Shown piece after piece: positions 25,000-33,331 of a DNA stretch of 64,000 bases; the stretch's first letter is position 1; every line of letters starts with the position of its first letter. The notes beneath the pieces were generated by a model, which had not been told where the DNA came from, searched no databases, and saw only the letters and a list, made by a program, of their open reading frames with translations. Location of the stretch: contig OX638344.1 of assembly GCA_951813555.1 (NCBI GenBank), positions 372,001 to 436,000 of the forward strand, written 5' to 3'. The stretch is from an uncultured Acidimicrobiales bacterium. GTDB lineage: Bacteria; Actinomycetota; Acidimicrobiia; Acidimicrobiales; Bin134. Both the position numbers and the translations under genes were made by a program.

Positions 25000-26667
25000 C
25001 TAGCGGGCCGAAGGTCGCAGGATGTCGCCAGGGTGGGCGTCCACGCCGCTCTGGTCCATCTCGCCGTCGCGGCGGATGGGGGTGCCGTTCACCAGCACAT
25101 GGTTGATGCCCACCGAGGCGTCGGCAGTCAGCCGCTCGGCGTTGGCCGGGAAGTCTCGGATCCGGCGCAGCGGCCCCGGCGCCACGGTGTCGGGGTCGAA
25201 TACCACCACGTCGGCATAGGCCCCCTCCCGGAGGTAGCCCCGGTCGACCAAATTGAACAGATCAGCCTGTACGGCGGAGAGCTTCCGCACCGCCTTTTCC
25301 ATCGGCATGAGCTCGCGATCACGCACCCAGTTGCCCAAGAAATCCGTGGCCTGCGGCGCGTCGCACAGCTGGCCCACGTGAGCGCCGGCGTCCGACAGTC
25401 CCAGCGTGCAGCCATCTTGCTGCAACAGCATGGCCACCCCTTCGGAGTCGTCGTTGGCGATGATGCAGCTGATCCGGGTGTTGAGGCCGTCGGCCACCGC
25501 GGTGTCGAGCAGCACATCTAGGGGGCGCACCCCCTGCTCGTCGGCCACATCGGTTAGCCGCCGACCAACCAGCTCTGGCCGAGCGGAGGACTCAGCGATC
25601 TGGAAGGTCTCCCACCGAGGCCGCATGGCCTTTTGGTGCTCGAATGCCTCCGCCGTTCGGTTGCGCCAGTCCTCATCGTCGTAGGCCTTGAGCCGGGCGT
25701 CCTGGTCCTCGCTCATCAGTGCGGCGAACTCGGGGTTTACGTTGAGGGTGAATGGATCGGTCATCACCATTTGGAAGGTGAGCGGGCGGGGGGTGACCTG
25801 GGGCCACACTTCGATGCCCTCTTCCCATGCTTCCCGGTTGCGGGCCGCACTCTTCACATGGTTGCCGTTGGGGAAGGTCAACAAAGCGCCGTAGGTGAAC
25901 GGCACGCCCACCTGAGGCTGCAATGTGTACAGATCGTCGATGCCAACCTGCTCGCCCGGGGCTACCGACACCACGCCTCGGCGCTTTTGGCCCAGCACCC
26001 CGATGAGTGACTCGAACTCGTCCCGGGTGGCGAATCGGCTGGGGATGGGAAGCCCATCGGCCCCCCGATGGGTCATGGCAAAGCTGGTGGCCAGCCCAGC
26101 CGCGCCCGCGTCGATGGCTTCGGCCACCACCGCCACCATGCGGGCCACCTCCTCGTCGGTGGCGGCCCGCTCGTAAGCCTCATCGCCGACCACGAATAGC
26201 CGCAGGGCGGTATGGCCGATGTACGCGCCGAAGTTGAGGGCGATACCCCGGTGGGAGATGGAGTCGAGGTACTCGGGGAATGTCTCGAAGTCCCAAGGGA
26301 TGCCCTCGGCCAGGCTGTCCACATTCATGTCCTCGACGTTCTCCAACGTGCGGGCAATGAGGTCTTGGTGGCTGGGCCGTGTGGGTGCGATGGAAAAACC
26401 GCAGTTGCCGGCAATGACCGAGGTCACCCCGTGGTAGCACGAGGGTGTCAGCGCAGGGTCCCAAAACACCTGGGCGTCGTAGTGGGTGTGGATGTCGATG
26501 AAGCCAGGGGCCACCACTTGGCCTCTGGCGTCGAGTTCGACCTTGCCCGACAGCCCCGATCCGATCTCGCTTATGCGGTCCCCGGTGATGGCGATGTCGG
26601 CCTCCCGTCCCGGCTCGCCGGTGCCGTCCACCACGACTCCCCCACGAATGACAATGTCTGCACTCAT
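25000..26667 (-). CDS. Amidohydrolase, N-acyl-D-amino-acid deacylase type
   Basis: A 555-residue metal-dependent hydrolase of the amidohydrolase superfamily, closest to D-aminoacylases. It begins with the small beta domain (IVIRGGVVVDGTG). The first metal motif is FIDIHTHYDAQVFWD (HxH, about residues 55-69), then HGVTSVIAGNCGFS (about 79-92), where the Cys of GNCGFS is a typical metal ligand in D-aminoacylases. LSDAGAHVGQ gives the catalytic Asp, and YADVVVFDPDTV closes the beta domain. It would release D- or modified amino acids from N-acyl forms; the exact substrate is uncertain. Its ATG overlaps the stop of the AcoX-like gene (ATGA), so the two are cotranslated. Confidence 0.88.
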   Translation of the reverse strand: MSADIVIRGGVVVDGTGEPGREADIAITGDRISEIGSGLSGKVELDARGQVVAPGFIDIHTHYDAQVFWDPALTPSCYHGVTSVIAGNCGFSIAPTRPSHQDLIARTLENVEDMNVDSLAEGIPWDFETFPEYLDSISHRGIALNFGAYIGHTALRLFVVGDEAYERAATDEEVARMVAVVAEAIDAGAAGLATSFAMTHRGADGLPIPSRFATRDEFESLIGVLGQKRRGVVSVAPGEQVGIDDLYTLQPQVGVPFTYGALLTFPNGNHVKSAARNREAWEEGIEVWPQVTPRPLTFQMVMTDPFTLNVNPEFAALMSEDQDARLKAYDDEDWRNRTAEAFEHQKAMRPRWETFQIAESSARPELVGRRLTDVADEQGVRPLDVLLDTAVADGLNTRISCIIANDDSEGVAMLLQQDGCTLGLSDAGAHVGQLCDAPQATDFLGNWVRDRELMPMEKAVRKLSAVQADLFNLVDRGYLREGAYADVVVFDPDTVAPGPLRRIRDFPANAERLTADASVGINHVLVNGTPIRRDGEMDQSGVDAHPGDILRPSAR

Positions 26668-27707
26668 GCCTCCAAGTCTCTCACGCCCAATTCAAACGCG
26701 CCCGTCCGGGCACCGGAAAGCAACACCGCGCCCACATCGATAACCCGGGGACCGTGGCGCACCACCCGCAGCGAGGCGGTCTGGCCGGGATGCAGGCGAC
26801 GGCTCCGCTCTCCGTCGAAGGCCAGCAGGCAGGGCCCGGCCATCTCCAACGGGGAGTCGAGCTCGAGATACCTGCTTCGGGCCACACCAATCGAGGCGAA
26901 CCAGCCTGGTGCCAGCGCGCCCCGCACTACCCGGGCGGGATCCTGGCTGGGAGGCAAGAACTCCAGCACCACTCCACGCTCCTCATGGGAAGTGCAGGGC
27001 AACACCGTTCCGGCCAAGCCGCTGAAGCCGATGGCGGACGGATCGGCCCGAGTGAACACGCCCACCATCATGGTCTCGGGGTCGAACAGCTCCAGTGAGC
27101 CGACATAGGGGTCGTTCACCGCCACCGCATCGATGAGGGCCAAGTCGGTGTTGTCCTCGGATTCGGCACCGACGTCGCCCGGCTTGTCACCGCCCACTGC
27201 CACAGCCACAACCTTGGACCGGGCCGAGTGGGCGCCCAGCGCCACCGCCCCGGTGGCGATCAGCCCGGCGGCCATCCCGGCGACGGTGGGCTCCACATGG
27301 ATCGGAAAGGCGTTGTTGGTGCCGGTGGAAAGGGGGATCAGCGGGGCGTCGGGCCATCCCAACGCCAGAGCCCGGTTGGTGCCGTCGCCCCCCAGGCTGA
27401 CCAGAACGCCGCACCCCGCGTCTCGCATCGCCTGGGCCGCATCCGCCGAATCGCGCTCGGTATGGTGCAGCGGCAGATCCAGCAGCTCAATCTTGATGGG
27501 CAACTGGAGGTTCTCGGCGGCCCGCCGGGTGATGGAAAACGGGTCACGGGTCAAAACCAGATGCTCGGCCCCCGCCTCGGCTGCTCCATGGATGAGCCGG
27601 CGCAAGATGCTGACCTTGTCCTCGATGGTGGACGATCCCGCGCTGGTAAGCAGGCGCCGCACATCGCTGCCCGAGCGCGGGTTGACCAGGATGCCGACTG
27701 CCGACAT
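26664..27707 (-). CDS. ATP-NAD kinase-fold protein, AcoX-like
   Basis: A 347-residue protein of the NAD kinase/AcoX branch. It opens with GILVNPRSGSDVRRL (about residues 5-19). The kinase core contains the nucleotide motif SLGGDGTNRALAL (about 105-117) and STGTNNAFP (about 127-135), both diagnostic. AcoX proteins were found with acetoin catabolism genes and their reaction is not settled; a kinase acting on NAD or a related metabolite is the structural prediction. Here the partner is an N-acyl-D-amino-acid deacylase with a four-base overlap, not acetoin genes. The ATG at 27707 has GGAGA four bases upstream. Confidence 0.82.
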   Translation of the reverse strand: MSAVGILVNPRSGSDVRRLLTSAGSSTIEDKVSILRRLIHGAAEAGAEHLVLTRDPFSITRRAAENLQLPIKIELLDLPLHHTERDSADAAQAMRDAGCGVLVSLGGDGTNRALALGWPDAPLIPLSTGTNNAFPIHVEPTVAGMAAGLIATGAVALGAHSARSKVVAVAVGGDKPGDVGAESEDNTDLALIDAVAVNDPYVGSLELFDPETMMVGVFTRADPSAIGFSGLAGTVLPCTSHEERGVVLEFLPPSQDPARVVRGALAPGWFASIGVARSRYLELDSPLEMAGPCLLAFDGERSRRLHPGQTASLRVVRHGPRVIDVGAVLLSGARTGAFELGVRDLEA

Positions 27708-27812
27708 TTCTCCATGTTGTCAGCATCGGTTCACTGCGTGGTTAGTCGCAGTTCCAGGCACAGGACTGCAACCAACGAGGAAGTGCTTTTTCGGTTTTGG
27801 GGTCGGGTTGCG

Positions 27813-27818
27813 TAAAGT
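27813..27818 (+). promoter_or_regulatory. Possible -10 box for LysM lipoprotein
   Basis: TAAAGT matches TANNNT and lies 32 bases before the ATG. A GAGGAGG ribosome site lies in between, so this gene would have an ordinary leader. No good -35 is visible. Confidence 0.35.
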
Positions 27819-27850
27819 TGACGGGCACTGGCAGTTGAGGAGGTGTCGCC

Positions 27851-28396
27851 ATGCGCCAGACACGGATGTTATGGATGGTACTGCTGCTGGCTGTGGTGGG
27901 GGCAGCCTGCGGCGGCGGAGGGGGAACTTCCACCGAGGAACGCCCGCTGGGATTGGACTCCGACGATGTGGCCGTCCCCACCGTCGAGGCCCTGACCCCC
28001 ACTCCGCCCCCGACCCCCACACCCACTTCCACGCCGGAGGCGTTCATCTACGTGGTCCAGGGGGGCGACACGCTGGGCAGCATCGCCTCCGAGTTCGGCA
28101 CCAGCCTTGATGCGATCATCGCCGTCAACGACTTGGAGAACCCCAACATCTTGAGCATCGGCCAGCAGATCGAGATCCCCCAGGATGTGCCGGTCGTACT
28201 TAACAGCGATGGCACCGTGCGGCCGGGTGATCGCACCCACATCGTGGCCGCAGGCGAAACCCTGCTGGGGATTGCCAGTCAGTACGGCAAAACCCTGGAC
28301 GAGGTGAAAGCAGCCAACGACATCATCGTTGCCGATCTGCTCCAGATCGGCCAAGAGCTGATCATCCCCGCTGACGAGGAAGAACCCGCCCCGTAA
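27851..28396 (+). CDS. Lipoprotein with two LysM domains
   Basis: A 181-residue exported protein. Residues 1-20 form a signal peptide with lipobox VVGAAC and a glycine run after the Cys. A Pro/Thr-rich spacer (TPTPPPTPTPTSTPE, about 49-63) is followed by two LysM repeats, one from YVVQGGDTLGSIASEFGTS (about 67-85) and one from HIVAAGETLLGIASQYGKT (about 129-147), each ending in a QIEIP or ELIIP strand. LysM domains bind peptidoglycan, so the protein should link the membrane to the cell wall. A GAGGAGG ribosome site precedes the ATG. No enzymatic domain is present. Confidence 0.9.
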   Translation: MRQTRMLWMVLLLAVVGAACGGGGGTSTEERPLGLDSDDVAVPTVEALTPTPPPTPTPTSTPEAFIYVVQGGDTLGSIASEFGTSLDAIIAVNDLENPNILSIGQQIEIPQDVPVVLNSDGTVRPGDRTHIVAAGETLLGIASQYGKTLDEVKAANDIIVADLLQIGQELIIPADEEEPAP

Positions 28397-28472
28397 TCCC
28401 GGTTTCGGGCTGGACCATCCGACGAGCCAGAGGCACATGTCGGATATCCGCATTTCCGACTGACCGCGCTCC

Positions 28473-28478
28473 TAGTGT
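28473..28478 (+). promoter_or_regulatory. -10 box, leaderless zinc-ribbon gene
   Basis: TAGTGT ends seven bases before the ATG at 28486. No ribosome site is present. It marks the start of the two-gene unit 28486-29633. Confidence 0.55.
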
Positions 28479-28485
28479 GGGCGAC

Positions 28486-28683
28486 ATGGCCGTTCTGGCT
28501 CGTACCCGCATTTTCGCGCCAAAGGCGCGGCGGAAGGCCACCATGTGGTGTCCTCGCTGCGATGTCACCTGGTGGGGGACGGCGCGCGACACCTGTTGGG
28601 CGTGCCGTCAGCACACGGCCACAACCCCGGCTCCGACCGCCCATGTACGCGTGCTGGCCACCAGTGCGGTCGGCGAGCCGTGA
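28486..28683 (+). CDS. Small zinc-ribbon protein
   Basis: A 65-residue basic protein of unknown function. After a Lys/Arg-rich start (RTRIFAPKARRKATM) it has CPRC at about residues 22-25 and CWAC 14 residues later, the four-cysteine arrangement of a zinc ribbon with tryptophans between. The rest (TATTPAPTAH...) looks disordered. The start is set by TAGTGT seven bases upstream; another ATG nine bases earlier is in frame. The stop overlaps the GTG of the next gene (GTGA), so the two proteins are translated together and may interact. Zinc ribbons of this size occur in nucleic-acid-binding and protein-protein adaptor roles. Confidence 0.65.
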   Translation: MAVLARTRIFAPKARRKATMWCPRCDVTWWGTARDTCWACRQHTATTPAPTAHVRVLATSAVGEP

Positions 28684-29633
28684 ACGCCGGGCTTGCGATT
28701 CCGGCACTGATCATCCTGGGTTGCGGCCTGCTTGCCGCCGTGGTCGCCTTCGCTACTCGCAAGAAGCGGGCGCCGTGGGACATCTTCCCCGGCCCGATTC
28801 CCGAGGGGAAATCAGAGGTCCAAAACAACGGACCCGAACTGTTCGACAGCGAGGCTGAGCCCTTGATTGCCGAGGAAAATCTCAATGACGGCGACCAGGC
28901 GGACGACAACAAGCCCCGGCTCGAGCTGGTCAAAGATCCCACCGAGGAAGTCGCCTCTGTGGCGGGCATTTCCTGGCCCAACCACGAAGGCCTGGCTGCA
29001 TGGCATCAGCTCCATGAGCTGACGGTGTCGGCCTGGATCGAAAACCACCAGAAGGTGCTCGGCGCTATCAACGCCTCTGGCCTCCAGATCGACTTGGGCA
29101 GCCGCAATGAGCTTATGGCCGGACACGAAGAGCTGGCACCAAAGATGCGAGAGGCCATCGCCAGCCACCCCTCGCCGGTGATGCGGGCCGAGCTAAGCGC
29201 CATGCACGTGGCCGGAGAGGCGACCGTCTTCGCAGTGATCAAGAGCGACTACGAGACCGCCCGCCGCCAGCACCTCGTTTATGTGCAGTACCGGGACGAG
29301 TGGATCGAGCGGCTGCGGCAATTCTCCGAGGATCCAATGGGAAACCTGCGATCGGTCTTGACCACCACCGAGTTCGAGTTGGAGGAGATCCGGGCTTCAT
29401 TGGAAACCGCACTGGTAGAAACCGAGGATCCCGTCGAAGACGAGGCCGACTTCGAGGCCCCGCTGGTGGTCAGCGAAGATCCGACATCGGTGTTCGACCG
29501 GGAAGGCGAGCCCAAAGCAGCCCTTGAAGTCGCCGTCGGCACCCCCGAAGACACCACCGCCGACCTAGAAGGCGGCCGCATCCGCCGCCTCTTCCGCCGC
29601 AAGAGCTCCCCCAGCACCCCCGAAGAAGAGTAG
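28680..29633 (+). CDS. Single-pass membrane protein of unknown function
   Basis: A 317-residue protein I do not recognise. One membrane helix lies at the N-terminus (IPALIILGCGLLAAVVAFAT, about residues 6-25), followed by RKKRAPW, so the bulk is likely cytoplasmic. A central helical domain of about 130 residues (LAAWHQLHELTVSAWIENH to EWIERLRQFSED, about 100-228) precedes a long acidic, probably disordered tail that ends in a basic patch (RIRRLFRRKSS). The GTG overlaps the zinc-ribbon gene stop. The layout resembles membrane-tethered adaptors or septation-type proteins, but that is only a resemblance. It ends 12 bases from the convergent Rieske-TPP gene. Confidence 0.65.
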   Translation: MNAGLAIPALIILGCGLLAAVVAFATRKKRAPWDIFPGPIPEGKSEVQNNGPELFDSEAEPLIAEENLNDGDQADDNKPRLELVKDPTEEVASVAGISWPNHEGLAAWHQLHELTVSAWIENHQKVLGAINASGLQIDLGSRNELMAGHEELAPKMREAIASHPSPVMRAELSAMHVAGEATVFAVIKSDYETARRQHLVYVQYRDEWIERLRQFSEDPMGNLRSVLTTTEFELEEIRASLETALVETEDPVEDEADFEAPLVVSEDPTSVFDREGEPKAALEVAVGTPEDTTADLEGGRIRRLFRRKSSPSTPEEE

Positions 29634-29645
29634 AAGGCAAGACCG

Positions 29646-31613
29646 CTACACCAAATCGGGATCGCAGATGATCTCGACGAGGGCGGGGCCGGGGTGGGTG
29701 AGGGCGGTTTGGAGGGCTTCGTCGAGGTGGTCGGGAGCGGTGACTCGAAGGCCGAGGGCGCCGCAGAGGTTGGCGTAAGCTGCAAAGTCGGGGTTGTGGA
29801 GGGTGGTTTGCCACACGTCCCAGCGGCCGGCCCGCTGCTCCTTGGAGATCTTTCCCAGCTGGGAGTTGTTCACCAGCACATGGGTGATGTCCATGCCGTA
29901 CTTCACCGCGGTGGTCAGCTCCATGGCGTACTGGCCGAACCCGCCGTCGCCGCTGACGCTGATGATCGGGTGGCGGTCCCCCACTGCAGCCCACGCTCCC
30001 ATGGCCGCCGGGAAGCCGAAGCCGATCGAGCCCAGGTAGCCCGACATGAGCACTGATTGGGCTTGGGTCTCGAAATACCGCCCAAAGGAGTAGGTGTTGT
30101 TGCCCACGTCCACCGCGATCGCCGCATCGGGCGGGCACAGCCGGCTCAGCGAGTCGAATACCGCGGCAGAGTTGACCCCTCGGCCCTGGTCATCGGCCAG
30201 CCGGGACGCCTTCTCCTGCCGCCAGATGGCCCACCGCTCAGCTACCTCGGCCCGATGGTCGCCGCACGAAGCCCTACCGGTCAGCCGCTCGGCCAGCGCT
30301 CGGGCGGTCACGCCGACGTGGCCCAACACCGGCACGTCCACCGGGTGGAACCGGCCCAGCGCCATCGGGTCGTAGTCAACTTGCACGATGGGCTTGTAGG
30401 AGGCGATGCCAGTGTGGTTGGAGAAAGACGCCCCAAAAGCTACGATCAAATCGCTCTCGTTCATGAACCAGCTGGCAATGGGAGTCCCCGAACGGCCCAT
30501 CACTCCACAGCCCAGCGGGTGGTGGTCGCTGATCAGCCCCTTGGCCTTGAATGTGGTGGCCACCGGCGCACCCAACTGCTCGGCCAGCCCCACGATCTCG
30601 ACTGTGTCGAAGCGGGCCCCCGCCCCCAGCACGAATAGCGGTCGCTTGGCGGCCGAGATGCGGGCCACCGCGGCGTCCAACGCCTCGGGTGAAGGGGGCA
30701 TCTCGGGGGACACCAGCCTCCCCTCGGGGCTGCTGGCCACTGCGCCGTCGGCCACCGGCTGCACCTGCACCTCGTCGGGCAGCACCAACAGGGCTACGTC
30801 GCGCTGCACCAGCGCGGTCTTGCAGGCCACGCTGGCGAGCTCGGCATGGTCCGACCGGGCCGATACGGTCTGGTGGTAAGCGGCCACGTCGGCAAACGCC
30901 CCCTCCAGGTCCACATCTTGAAATGCGCCCCGACCTCGAACCGACGACGGCACCTGGCCGCACAGGGCCAGCACCGGGGCCCGATCCACCTTGGCGTCGT
31001 ACAGCCCGGTCATCAGATTGGTAGACCCCGGCCCGGCGATGGCGAAGCACGCGGCCAGCTCGCCGGTGAGCTTCCCGTAGGCGGAGGCTGCGAACGAAGC
31101 CGCCCCCTCGTGGCGAATGCCGAAAAAGCGCAAATCGCCCCGCTGCTCGGCCTCCCGCAGCGCGTCGGCGAACCCCAGGTTGGAGTGGCCCACCATCCCG
31201 AACACCACCCGTACGCCCCAGTTCACCAAGGTCTCGACCATCACATCCGAAACCGTGCGCACTCGGACTGCCTCGGCGGGCAGCCTCACGTATACACCGT
31301 CGTCCCGCTCTTGCGCCGGGTAGCAGGCCGGGGCGTCGTCGAACCCCTCCGGAGGAGATCCGTCGAGGGGGTTGTAGTCGTAGCCGTGCCACGGGCACCG
31401 AAGCCAACCATTCTCAATCGATCCCTCCCCCAGCGGCCCGCCCTGATGAGGACAGCGGTTGTCCAAGGCACCGAAAGCACCCTGGTAACGGGAGACGGCC
31501 AAGCTGTGGCGACCCACGGTGACCGTGCGAACCCGTCCCTCAGGCAACTCACCGGACTCGAGGATCTTGTGCCAGCCGCCGGATTGTGCCTCGTCTGTGC
31601 TCTTTTGATCCAT
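29646..31613 (-). CDS. Rieske [2Fe-2S] domain fused to a ThDP-dependent enzyme
   Basis: A 655-residue two-part protein. Residues about 14-115 are a Rieske ferredoxin domain: CPHQGG (Cys54, His56) and CPWHGYD (Cys73, His76) give the four ligands. From about 120 a full acetolactate-synthase-like enzyme follows. It has the ThDP-activating Glu in IRHEGAASFAASAYGKLTG, a central domain (RPLFVLGAGA...), and the cofactor motif GDGGFGQ...NN near the C-terminus. It would be a cytoplasmic decarboxylase, ligase or oxidase-type ThDP enzyme with a built-in electron-transfer centre; the substrate is unknown. The ATG at 31613 has TAGGGT seven bases upstream. It diverges from the peroxiredoxin gene. Confidence 0.88.
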   Translation of the reverse strand: MDQKSTDEAQSGGWHKILESGELPEGRVRTVTVGRHSLAVSRYQGAFGALDNRCPHQGGPLGEGSIENGWLRCPWHGYDYNPLDGSPPEGFDDAPACYPAQERDDGVYVRLPAEAVRVRTVSDVMVETLVNWGVRVVFGMVGHSNLGFADALREAEQRGDLRFFGIRHEGAASFAASAYGKLTGELAACFAIAGPGSTNLMTGLYDAKVDRAPVLALCGQVPSSVRGRGAFQDVDLEGAFADVAAYHQTVSARSDHAELASVACKTALVQRDVALLVLPDEVQVQPVADGAVASSPEGRLVSPEMPPSPEALDAAVARISAAKRPLFVLGAGARFDTVEIVGLAEQLGAPVATTFKAKGLISDHHPLGCGVMGRSGTPIASWFMNESDLIVAFGASFSNHTGIASYKPIVQVDYDPMALGRFHPVDVPVLGHVGVTARALAERLTGRASCGDHRAEVAERWAIWRQEKASRLADDQGRGVNSAAVFDSLSRLCPPDAAIAVDVGNNTYSFGRYFETQAQSVLMSGYLGSIGFGFPAAMGAWAAVGDRHPIISVSGDGGFGQYAMELTTAVKYGMDITHVLVNNSQLGKISKEQRAGRWDVWQTTLHNPDFAAYANLCGALGLRVTAPDHLDEALQTALTHPGPALVEIICDPDLV

Positions 31614-31620
31614 CACTGGA

Positions 31621-31626
31621 ACCCTA
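31621..31626 (-). promoter_or_regulatory. -10 box, leaderless Rieske-TPP gene
   Basis: On the minus strand TAGGGT ends seven bases before the ATG at 31613, which favours this ATG over the GTG one codon upstream. Confidence 0.55.
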
Positions 31627-31682
31627 TGCCTCCGAATAGGGAAATAATCCAGACCTCTTTAGTCAGGTATTGCCGAAGCGGA

Positions 31683-31688
31683 TAGGGT
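31683..31688 (+). promoter_or_regulatory. -10 box of peroxiredoxin promoter
   Basis: TAGGGT lies 46 bases before the peroxiredoxin ATG, and AAGGAG precedes that ATG. It therefore looks like an ordinary leadered promoter. It faces away from the Rieske-TPP promoter within a 121-base gap. Confidence 0.4.
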
Positions 31689-31734
31689 AGACAAGACTTC
31701 TTCCAATAGATCGCAGCACAACAAGGAGCCGAAA

Positions 31735-32364
31735 ATGGCTATTCGACTGGGCGACACCGCCCCTGATTTCACCGCCGACACCACTGAGGGCACCATCTCT
31801 TTCCACGAATGGAAGGGGGACTCATGGGCAGTTCTCTTCTCCCACCCCAAGGACTTTACCCCGGTATGCACCACCGAGCTGGGCTACACCGCCCGGCTGG
31901 CCGAGGAGTTCGCGGCCCGCAATGTGAAGGTCATCGGCCTGTCGTGCGACACGGTGGACGACCACGTGTCCTGGTCGCAGGACATCGAGGACACCCAGGG
32001 CATCCGTCCCAACTTCCCGATGATCGGCGACGCCGACCGCACAGTGGCCGATCTCTACGACATGATCCACCCCAACGCCAGCGACACTATGACGGTGCGC
32101 TCGGTGTTCGTAATCGGGCCCGACAACACGGTCAAGCTCACCATCACCTATCCGGCCAGCACTGGGCGAAATTTCGACGAGGTGCTGCGGGTTATCGACT
32201 CGCTCCAGCTCACCGCCACCAAGAAGGTGGCCACCCCGGTGAACTGGCAGCAGGGCGACGACGTGATCATCGTGCCCGCCCTCTCCAATGAAGAGGCCGC
32301 GGCGCTGTTCCCCGACGGTTGGGACGAGCAAAAGGCCTATCTTCGTGTAGTCTCCCAGCCATAA
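31735..32364 (+). CDS. 1-Cys peroxiredoxin (Prx6 type)
   Basis: A 209-residue peroxiredoxin that reduces hydrogen peroxide and organic peroxides. The peroxidatic site is SHPKDFTPVCTTELG with Cys45, Thr42 and Pro43; the conserved Arg sits in TVRSVFVIGPD. There is no resolving Cys in the usual two-Cys C-terminal position (VCP). Together with the long C-terminal extension (WQQGDDVIIVP...FPDGW) this identifies the Prx6/1-Cys class. AAGGAG precedes the ATG. It diverges from a gene carrying an oxygen-sensitive Rieske cluster, so protection from oxidants may be a shared theme. Confidence 0.95.
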   Translation: MAIRLGDTAPDFTADTTEGTISFHEWKGDSWAVLFSHPKDFTPVCTTELGYTARLAEEFAARNVKVIGLSCDTVDDHVSWSQDIEDTQGIRPNFPMIGDADRTVADLYDMIHPNASDTMTVRSVFVIGPDNTVKLTITYPASTGRNFDEVLRVIDSLQLTATKKVATPVNWQQGDDVIIVPALSNEEAAALFPDGWDEQKAYLRVVSQP

Positions 32365-32444
32365 TTTCCACCGAGAAAAATCTGGTGGCGTAAAAGAAAG
32401 ATCTGGTGGCATCGAACGGGTGGCATCAAAGAGGTGCTGATTTC

Positions 32445-33275
32445 ATGAGCGACGCGTCCGCATTGGCCACAGAGACCATGGTTGCTGCCCGAGCGGTGGG
32501 AGCGGTGAAGATCTACGGGTCGGGGGAGACCGAAGTCAGAGCCCTCGACGGAGTGGACATCACCTTCGAGAAGGGCAAGTTCACTGCCATCATGGGCCCG
32601 TCGGGTTCGGGCAAGTCAACGCTCATGCACTGCATGGCCGCTCTCGACAACCTCACCGAAGGCCAAGCCTTCATTGGCGATACCAACCTGAGCTCCCTCA
32701 GCGACAAAGAGCTCACCATGCTGCGCCGCGATCGGGTGGGGTTCATCTTCCAGGCGTTCAACCTGGTGCCCACGCTGAACGCAATCGAGAACATCACGTT
32801 GCCGATGGACCTGGCCCGGCGCGAGCCCGATCAGGAGTGGGTCGACAATGTGATCGCCACCGTGGGATTGGGCGATCGACTCACCCACCGACCCAATGAG
32901 CTATCTGGAGGCCAGCAACAGCGGGTGGCGGTGTCGAGGGCGCTGGCCAGCAGGCCGGAGATCATCTTTGCCGACGAGCCCACCGGTAACCTCGATTTCC
33001 GGTCTGGCAACGACGTACTGAAATTCATGCGCCAAGCGGTCGACGATCTGGGCCAGACCATTGTGATGGTCACCCACGACGCCAAGGCGGCGTCCTACGC
33101 CGACCGCACGGTGTTCTTGGCTGACGGCCTTCGCCAGGGCGAGATGCTCAACCCCACCGCCGATGAGGTACTCGATTACATGAAAGTCCTGCAAGTGGGC
33201 CAATTTGTTCGGGGCATTCCAGAGGGGGCCACCATAGAAGAAGTATTGGAGTACATGAAGGATCTGGACGACTGA
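32445..33275 (+). CDS. ABC transporter ATPase, MacB/LolD-like
   Basis: A 276-residue ATPase for the FtsX-type permeases encoded next. Walker A GPSGSGKST (about residues 47-55), Q-loop FQAFNLVP, signature LSGGQQQRVAVSRAL, Walker B IIFADEPTGNLD and H-loop VTHD are all intact; ADEPTGNLD is typical of the LolD/MacB/FtsE group. A 40-residue C-terminal extension (LNPTADEVLDYMKVL...EEVLEYMKDLDD) has two similar VLDYMK/VLEYMK segments and is unusual for the family. I start at 32445 with GAGGTG upstream. These systems usually move lipoproteins, peptides or signals across the envelope by mechanotransmission and do not translocate through a channel. Confidence 0.93.
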   Translation: MSDASALATETMVAARAVGAVKIYGSGETEVRALDGVDITFEKGKFTAIMGPSGSGKSTLMHCMAALDNLTEGQAFIGDTNLSSLSDKELTMLRRDRVGFIFQAFNLVPTLNAIENITLPMDLARREPDQEWVDNVIATVGLGDRLTHRPNELSGGQQQRVAVSRALASRPEIIFADEPTGNLDFRSGNDVLKFMRQAVDDLGQTIVMVTHDAKAASYADRTVFLADGLRQGEMLNPTADEVLDYMKVLQVGQFVRGIPEGATIEEVLEYMKDLDD

Positions 33276-33331
33276 GCTAGGACGCAGCTAGGGAACCCTC
33301 GCTTCGGCGCTCATGATCCGGTAGTAGGTCG

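Noticed and set aside
31627-31682. TTTAGTCAGG region in the peroxiredoxin/Rieske gap as a redox-regulator site
   Set aside because: No convincing inverted repeat or second copy, so no operator was annotated.
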